29,140 bases of DNA. Origin: WHSV01 sp050694055 (GTDB taxonomy: Bacteria; Actinomycetota; CADDZG01; WHSQ01). Numbering within the stretch: the stretch's first letter is position 1; every line of letters starts with the position of its first letter. The notes beneath the pieces were generated by a model. That model worked only from the letters and a program-made list of their open reading frames with translations. It was not told the DNA's origin and searched no databases. This document shows, piece after piece, positions 25,136-29,140 of this stretch. The stretch covers positions 1 to 29,140 of the forward strand of contig JBOGWX010000025.1 in NCBI GenBank assembly GCA_050694055.1, written 5' to 3'. A program made the position numbers and the translations under genes.

Positions 25136-25597
25136 CTAGAGCAGGCGCACTCGCACCTGCGAGTTGAGCAGAAAATTGAAGACGTTGTCCCAATTGCTGT
25201 AGGTCTCGCCCTCGGCGACGACCTCCTGAATGCCCGAGTTGGCGATGAACTTGGCGCAGCCGAAGCAGGGCACCCCGGTGATGTAGATCGTGGCCCCCTC
25301 GCGCTCCTCGGGAGAGGAGTAAAGAATGGCGTTGGCCTCGGCATGGATAGCAATACAGTCGTCGTGAGCCCATCCGCTCGGCGCTTCGCCCTGAGCGCGC
25401 GGGCAGGCCCCGTCGCTGCAGTGCGGATGTCCCGAGGGAGGACCGTTGTAACCGGTCGAGCGAATGCGGCGGTTCTTAACGATGACGGCGCCGTGCTGAC
25501 GCCTCACGCAGTTGGATCGGGTCGCCGTTTCCCGCGCGAGATTGAGGAAGTAGCGATCCCAGTCTGTGCGCGGGGTGGATCTGCCGGTCGGGGACAC
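25136..25597 (-). CDS. Deoxycytidylate (dCMP) deaminase family protein
   Basis: 153 residues. It carries the zinc-dependent cytidine/deoxycytidylate deaminase signature: HAEANAI (zinc His and catalytic Glu) and PCFGCAK (two zinc Cys). The N-terminal part DWDRYFLNLARETATRSNC and the STGYNGPPSGHPHC loop match dCMP deaminases, which give dUMP for thymidylate synthesis. GTG 25597 is preferred: a TACAAT box lies 7 nt upstream, a leaderless layout. TTG 25621 would add 8 residues. It is convergent with the methyltransferase and divergent from the metallophosphoesterase. ComE-type relatives cannot be excluded. Confidence 0.85.
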   Translation of the reverse strand: MSPTGRSTPRTDWDRYFLNLARETATRSNCVRRQHGAVIVKNRRIRSTGYNGPPSGHPHCSDGACPRAQGEAPSGWAHDDCIAIHAEANAILYSSPEEREGATIYITGVPCFGCAKFIANSGIQEVVAEGETYSNWDNVFNFLLNSQVRVRLL

Positions 25598-25604
25598 GCC
25601 GCAG

Positions 25605-25643
25605 ATTGTAGGCGACGACAACCGGGCGCGGCCCCCTTATCCT
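25605..25643. promoter_or_regulatory. Divergent -10 boxes between the deaminase and metallophosphoesterase genes
   Basis: On the minus strand TACAAT (25610-25605) lies 7 nt before the deaminase GTG at 25597. On the plus strand TATCCT (25638-25643) lies 6 nt before the ATG at 25650. Neither start has a Shine-Dalgarno or an obvious -35. Both fit leaderless transcription from a compact divergent promoter. Confidence 0.45.
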
Positions 25644-25649
25644 CCGCGG

Positions 25650-26966
25650 ATGAGCCAGGACCCCACACGGGAAGTAATCACGGACCTCATGCGCAGCGGG
25701 TGGGTCGTCGAGAGCGCCAGGGCGCTGGTCTACGAGCGTTGGACGCAATCAGACGAACGCTTCGAGTCGCCCGCTGTAAACGCGCGGGCGGCCGCCGAAA
25801 TCTTCGAAGGCGAGTTGAGCGAACGCGCTAGCCGCACCGACCCTGCGGTGGCGGACGACCACGCCGCGTGGATCACCGGCCTGGTGGGCGAGGCACCCGC
25901 AACCCTGCCGCTGGCGGACTGGTTCGTGGCGCGCCTCGGCGATTGGGTCGGCGCTCATGCGGGCGACTTCCTGGCCCAGGGCCCGGCTCGTCTGAAGGAG
26001 CTCCACGAGGACGACAAACGAATTCTCGAAGCACCGGAGATGCCCATGCCCCCGCCGTTCGAGCCCGTGCGGACGCCCGCTATCGAGCCACCGGGCGAGG
26101 TGTTGTTTCGCTTCGCGGTCCTGGGCGACCTGCACATCGGCTCGCGTCTGGCCTCGGAGATGGTGCGAGCTGCGATCGCGGACATCAACCGTTCGGGGGC
26201 CGAGCTCACCATTCAGATGGGTGACATCGCCAACCACGGTAAACGAGACGAGTTCGCGCAGGCCGCGGCGATCATGCGCGCGCTGTCCATGCCGTGGGAG
26301 GTCATCGTCGGCAACCACGACATGTACTCGACCGAGGAGGAGCGCCTCGTGGGGCGAGAGTACTTCTGCGAGCACTTCAGTAGGCCGCCCGACGGAAAGC
26401 TCCTCGAGTACAAGGGCCACCGTTTCGCACTGCTCGACTCGGCCGAGGAGGTGGCCTCGCCCTTCGCTCCTTACAACCTCGTCACGGGTCAGTTCACCGA
26501 CGGTAGCGGCGGTGCCATCGTGCGCGGGGCGCTCACGACCCCGCAGCACGAGATCCTCGCCGAGGTGGCGGAGCCCGACTCTCTTCCCGCGTTCGTGTTC
26601 CTCCACCACCCGGCGCAGCCTTTCAGCAGCTTCCCGCCGATCGTGTTCGGGCTTCGGGATGCCGACTCGGGCCGCTTGCACGCCGTTAGTGACTCGGGCA
26701 ACGTCTGCGGGATCTTCGCCGGCCACACCCATCGCAACAAGGTTTCCCGGCCCTTCGGGCGTGTTCCCGTGACGGAGGTCGCCATCCCGCGCGACTTCCC
26801 CTTCGGCTACGGTCTCGTCGACGTCACCGCGCGCGGCTACGCCTATCACTTCCACCAGATCTCAGACCAGGATCTGTTGCGCGCGTCCTATCCGCTTTCC
26901 GGGGAGATCCATCGCCGCTACGCGCGGGGCCACGACGCGGACCGGAGATTCAGCTGGACGCGCTGA
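25650..26966 (+). CDS. Calcineurin-like metallophosphoesterase with a helical N-terminal domain
   Basis: 438 residues. The phosphoesterase domain (about 150-400) has every metal motif: GDLHIG, GDIANHG, GNHD, LHHPAQ and GHTHRN. Members hydrolyse phosphomono- or diesters using two metals; cyclic nucleotide or nucleotide substrates are common, but none is indicated here. Residues 1-145 are helical and not part of the fold; I do not recognise them (a ferritin-like bundle is one guess). It has no signal peptide. The 3' end overlaps the convergent epimerase gene by 17 bp. Confidence 0.88.
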   Translation: MSQDPTREVITDLMRSGWVVESARALVYERWTQSDERFESPAVNARAAAEIFEGELSERASRTDPAVADDHAAWITGLVGEAPATLPLADWFVARLGDWVGAHAGDFLAQGPARLKELHEDDKRILEAPEMPMPPPFEPVRTPAIEPPGEVLFRFAVLGDLHIGSRLASEMVRAAIADINRSGAELTIQMGDIANHGKRDEFAQAAAIMRALSMPWEVIVGNHDMYSTEEERLVGREYFCEHFSRPPDGKLLEYKGHRFALLDSAEEVASPFAPYNLVTGQFTDGSGGAIVRGALTTPQHEILAEVAEPDSLPAFVFLHHPAQPFSSFPPIVFGLRDADSGRLHAVSDSGNVCGIFAGHTHRNKVSRPFGRVPVTEVAIPRDFPFGYGLVDVTARGYAYHFHQISDQDLLRASYPLSGEIHRRYARGHDADRRFSWTR

Positions 26967-27921
26967 GCGTCTGACGCAGTCCTTCCTCCAACGAGCGCGG
27001 CGAGTAACCGAGCTCCCGGCGGGCCTTGTCGTCGCTCGCCCAGTAGGTAACGCCGTCCGACGCGTCGACGAGCTCGGCGATGTTGGGTGGCAGTCCCATC
27101 ACCTTCGAGACGAGTGGGCTCAGTGGAAGCGACGCGCGTATCAGCGAGGTGGGGAGCGACAGCTTCGGCGGCCGGCGCCCCGAGAGCTCGGCGACCCTGC
27201 GAAGCAGCTCGCCCATCGTCCCGATGTGCCCGCCGAGGATGTAGGACTCGCCCAGCCTCCCCTTGTCGAGGGCGAGGAGGAGGCCGTCGGCCACGTCCTC
27301 GACGTGCACCAGATTGAGCCCGAACTCGGGGAACATCATGACCTTCGCCCGCCCTCGTTGAGCATCGGAGATCATGCGCCCGACCTGGGAATGGTCCTTC
27401 GGCCCGTAGACCGACCCGGGCTGCACGATGACTATGGGAGCACCTCGTTCGATCTGCGCCAGCGCGAGCTCGTGGGCGAGGTACTTCGTCTCGTCGTAGC
27501 AAGAGACGAAGTTTCCCGACGGACGCCGGTCGCCCTCCTTCAGCACTCGCCCGAAGGTGTTGCCGAAGTAGTTGATCGTCGAGACGTAGACGATCCGGCC
27601 GACACCCGCAGCGAGCGCCGCCTCGAAGGTCAGCTGCGTACCTCGGACATTGCTGCGATGCATGTCCGTGCACTCGTCCCTGGTGATGCCCACCTTGTAG
27701 ACCGCGGCGATGTGGATCGCGACCTCGCAGCCCTCCATGCCACGTAGGAGCGCGGCTTCGTCGGTGAGATCGCCGGAGGCGAGCTCGCAACCGAGATCCT
27801 TCAGAGCACCGGCCTTGGCCGGCGACCGCACGAGCGTCACGACTTCATCGCCGCGCCCACGCAGCCGGGTGACGACATGGGCGCCGATGAAACCGGTTGC
27901 ACCCGTGACGAAGATCCTCAT
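26950..27921 (-). CDS. NAD-dependent epimerase/dehydratase (extended SDR)
   Basis: 323 residues. The start MRIFVTGATGFIGAHVV is the NAD(P)-binding Rossmann motif of extended SDRs. The catalytic YDETKYLAH (YxxxK) and upstream Ser in VYVSTINYFG are present, followed by VQPGSVYGP. Relatives act on nucleotide sugars, flavonoid-like or sterol-like substrates; the choice is open. It is translationally coupled to the preceding SDR gene (ATGA, 27918-27921), so the two probably act in one pathway. Confidence 0.9.
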   Translation of the reverse strand: MRIFVTGATGFIGAHVVTRLRGRGDEVVTLVRSPAKAGALKDLGCELASGDLTDEAALLRGMEGCEVAIHIAAVYKVGITRDECTDMHRSNVRGTQLTFEAALAAGVGRIVYVSTINYFGNTFGRVLKEGDRRPSGNFVSCYDETKYLAHELALAQIERGAPIVIVQPGSVYGPKDHSQVGRMISDAQRGRAKVMMFPEFGLNLVHVEDVADGLLLALDKGRLGESYILGGHIGTMGELLRRVAELSGRRPPKLSLPTSLIRASLPLSPLVSKVMGLPPNIAELVDASDGVTYWASDDKARRELGYSPRSLEEGLRQTLSASS

Positions 27922-28727
27922 CGCGCGTCCCGATGGCGCTCACGAGAGCGCGACTGGTTGAGCCTCATTGCCGCCCACCGGTGCAGCGGTGGCGCCACCA
28001 CGCGCGGTAGCTGCAGGAGGTGATACCAGCGCGGCACGACCCGCTCCATCCTGCGGTGCTCGATCGCGTCGACGATCGCAGCCGACACGTCCTCCACGGT
28101 GCCGAGAGCGTGCTGCATCACCGAGTCGCCGGCGAGATCGGAATGAGGAAAGCCCTCGGTGGGAATGAAGCCGGGCTCGATCAGGCTGACACACACGCCC
28201 CTGTCGGCGAGGTCGATATGAAGTGATTCGGAGAAGCCCACGACTGCGAACTTGCTCGCGCAGTACGAGCTGTTACCTCCGAGACCCAGCCGTCCGGCGA
28301 CCGACGATACGTTCACGATGCTCGAGGGGGCCGAGGCGAGGATCATGGGTAGCAGCTCGCCCGTGCAGTAGACGGTTCCGTAGAAGTTGACTGCCATGAC
28401 GTCCTCGAGACGCTCGATGTCGCCCGGGCCCTCGAAGGTGCCGTCGGTCGAGAAGCCGGCGTTGTTCACGAGCACGTCGCAGCGTTCGTGAGTGTCTCGC
28501 ACGTGTGCCGCCAGCGCCCGCACCTGCGCGCGGTCGGCGACGTCGCAGACGAACAACGAGTGGCCCCGGCCCGCCCCGCCCAGCTCGGCGAGCAGCTCCT
28601 CGAGCCGCTCCTGTCGGCGGGCCACGATGCAGAGCCGCCCGCCGCGCGCCGCGAGATCGACCGCCGTGCGACGGCCTATCCCGCTCGAGGCTCCGGTGAC
28701 CACACAGACCCTTCCCGGGAGGTCCAG
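27918..28727 (-). CDS. Short-chain dehydrogenase/reductase with an apparent CTG start
   Basis: 269 residues if started at CTG 28727. The classical SDR motifs are complete: VTGASSGIGR, NNAGFS, the Ser in VNVSSVAGR and SSYCASKFAV (YxxxK). The Rossmann strand normally has about nine residues before VTGAS (here MDLPGRVCV). They are in frame but no ATG, GTG or TTG precedes them before the stop at 28743. A CTG at 28727 sits 5 nt after AGGAG, an ideal distance. The GTG at 28703 would cut the first strand and has no Shine-Dalgarno. Substrate unknown; basic C-terminal end (QSRSRERHRDAR) after a hydrophobic region may associate with membranes. Confidence 0.8.
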   Translation of the reverse strand: MDLPGRVCVVTGASSGIGRRTAVDLAARGGRLCIVARRQERLEELLAELGGAGRGHSLFVCDVADRAQVRALAAHVRDTHERCDVLVNNAGFSTDGTFEGPGDIERLEDVMAVNFYGTVYCTGELLPMILASAPSSIVNVSSVAGRLGLGGNSSYCASKFAVVGFSESLHIDLADRGVCVSLIEPGFIPTEGFPHSDLAGDSVMQHALGTVEDVSAAIVDAIEHRRMERVVPRWYHLLQLPRVVAPPLHRWAAMRLNQSRSRERHRDAR

Positions 28728-28746
28728 TTTTGCTCCTTTTGCCTAG

Positions 28747-28766
28747 TTCGCGAAATTTGCTAGCAA
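28747..28766. promoter_or_regulatory. Two short palindromes just upstream of the SDR gene
   Basis: TTCGCGAA (28747-28754) and TTGCTAGCAA (28757-28766) are perfect palindromes two bases apart, directly upstream of the Shine-Dalgarno of the SDR-epimerase operon. They may be repressor sites. No clear -10 was found next to them. Confidence 0.35.
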
Positions 28767-28886
28767 CTGCCGGTTTTGGAGGTCCGGCCGGGGGGTACGA
28801 ACCTTATGCCAGTAGAAGGAGAATCTGCACCCCATAGCTTCTCTTCGCTCGGCGTGGACCCGCGACCATCCCGAGCGATCTCACGA

Positions 28887-28919
28887 AGAACGGCCCCCAT
28901 GGATTCAGGGGGCCGTTCT
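28887..28919. terminator. Strong 12-bp hairpin
   Basis: AGAACGGCCCCC pairs perfectly with GGGGGCCGTTCT around a 9-nt loop. The shape is that of intrinsic terminators common in high-GC Actinomycetota, though the U-tract is poor. It lies upstream of the SDR operon, with no complete gene next to it, so it may end a gene entering from beyond the window, or be part of a leader. Confidence 0.55.
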
Positions 28920-29016
28920 CGCGCCCGGGCCTGCACGCTGGGTCCCGCCCCCCGGCTTCCCGCGATATATCCCTCTTCCCAAAAAAGCCAGATCCTGCGG
29001 TACATGCGGTGCACCA

Positions 29017-29140
29017 ATGGACCGCATGGACCGCATGGACCGCATGGACCGCATGGACCGCATGGACCGCATGGACCGCATGGACCGCATGGACCGCATG
29101 GACCGCATGGACCGCATGGACCGCATGGACCGCATGGACC
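29017..29140. repeat. 9-bp tandem repeat running off the window end
   Basis: ATGGACCGC is repeated perfectly about 13.8 times to the last base of the window. The plus strand reads Met-Asp-Arg and the minus strand Met-Arg-Ser without stops, but no wider gene context supports coding on either strand. It may be a variable-number repeat that stopped assembly. The 100 bp before it (28920-29016) shows no gene. Confidence 0.9.

Noticed and set aside
29017..29140. CRISPR or coding Met-Arg-Ser repeat protein
   Set aside because: No spacers, and no start, domain or ribosome site supports coding on either strand.

Overview
The window looks like a chromosomal segment from a high-GC Gram-positive bacterium, probably a deep-branching or uncultured actinomycetote. 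The evidence is the GC-rich codon use, an actinobacterial-type Tad/Flp pilus locus with no outer-membrane secretin, split LigD-type NHEJ enzymes, frequent ATGA/GTGA start-stop overlaps, and many starts with no Shine-Dalgarno sequence but a TAnnnT box 5-9 nt upstream, as in leaderless mRNAs. This assignment is an inference; no rRNA or tRNA gene was seen.

Layout. 1-614: 3' end of an SDR gene. 660-2068 (minus): an Xre/MbcA-type antitoxin and RES toxin pair with a promoter made of tandem repeats. 2084-5346 (minus): Flp pilin, a TadG-like protein fused to an M15-like peptidase domain, a von Willebrand A membrane protein and its companion. 5519-14281 (minus): the main tad operon, in transcription order a zinc-ribbon protein, CpaB, a 36-residue repeat microprotein, CpaE fused to TadE, TadE, TadA, TadB, TadC, a histidine kinase and a NarL-type regulator. 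14601-16571: acetyl-CoA synthetase. 16652-17758: receiver-kinase hybrid. 17791-18789 and 22962-24473: stand-alone LigD polymerase and a LigD phosphoesterase-ligase, separated by a secreted EEP-family protein, two VapBC-type modules, a truncated MFS transporter remnant and a DUF72 protein. 24470-28727: methyltransferase, dCMP deaminase, metallophosphoesterase, NAD-dependent epimerase and SDR. The window ends inside a 9-bp tandem repeat.

How the genes fit together. The minus-strand block from 14281 to 2084 is most simply a pilus system. CpaB, CpaE and TadA/B/C would form the inner-membrane machine, Flp the fibre, TadE/TadG the minor pseudopilins, and the two-component pair a built-in controller. 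The M15-like domain may open peptidoglycan for the fibre. No prepilin peptidase (TadV/CpaA) is present, so it must lie elsewhere. The LigD parts imply non-homologous end joining, but no Ku gene is in the window.

The most unusual points are a hidden three-repeat microprotein ORF joined by ATGA overlaps to cpaB and cpaE; a CpaE-TadE fusion; a TadG-M15 fusion; toxin-antitoxin promoters with operator-like repeats and leaderless antitoxin starts; a VapC that needs an ATC start to keep its catalytic Asp; an SDR that appears to start at CTG behind a perfect Shine-Dalgarno; and an MFS remnant abutting a TA module.
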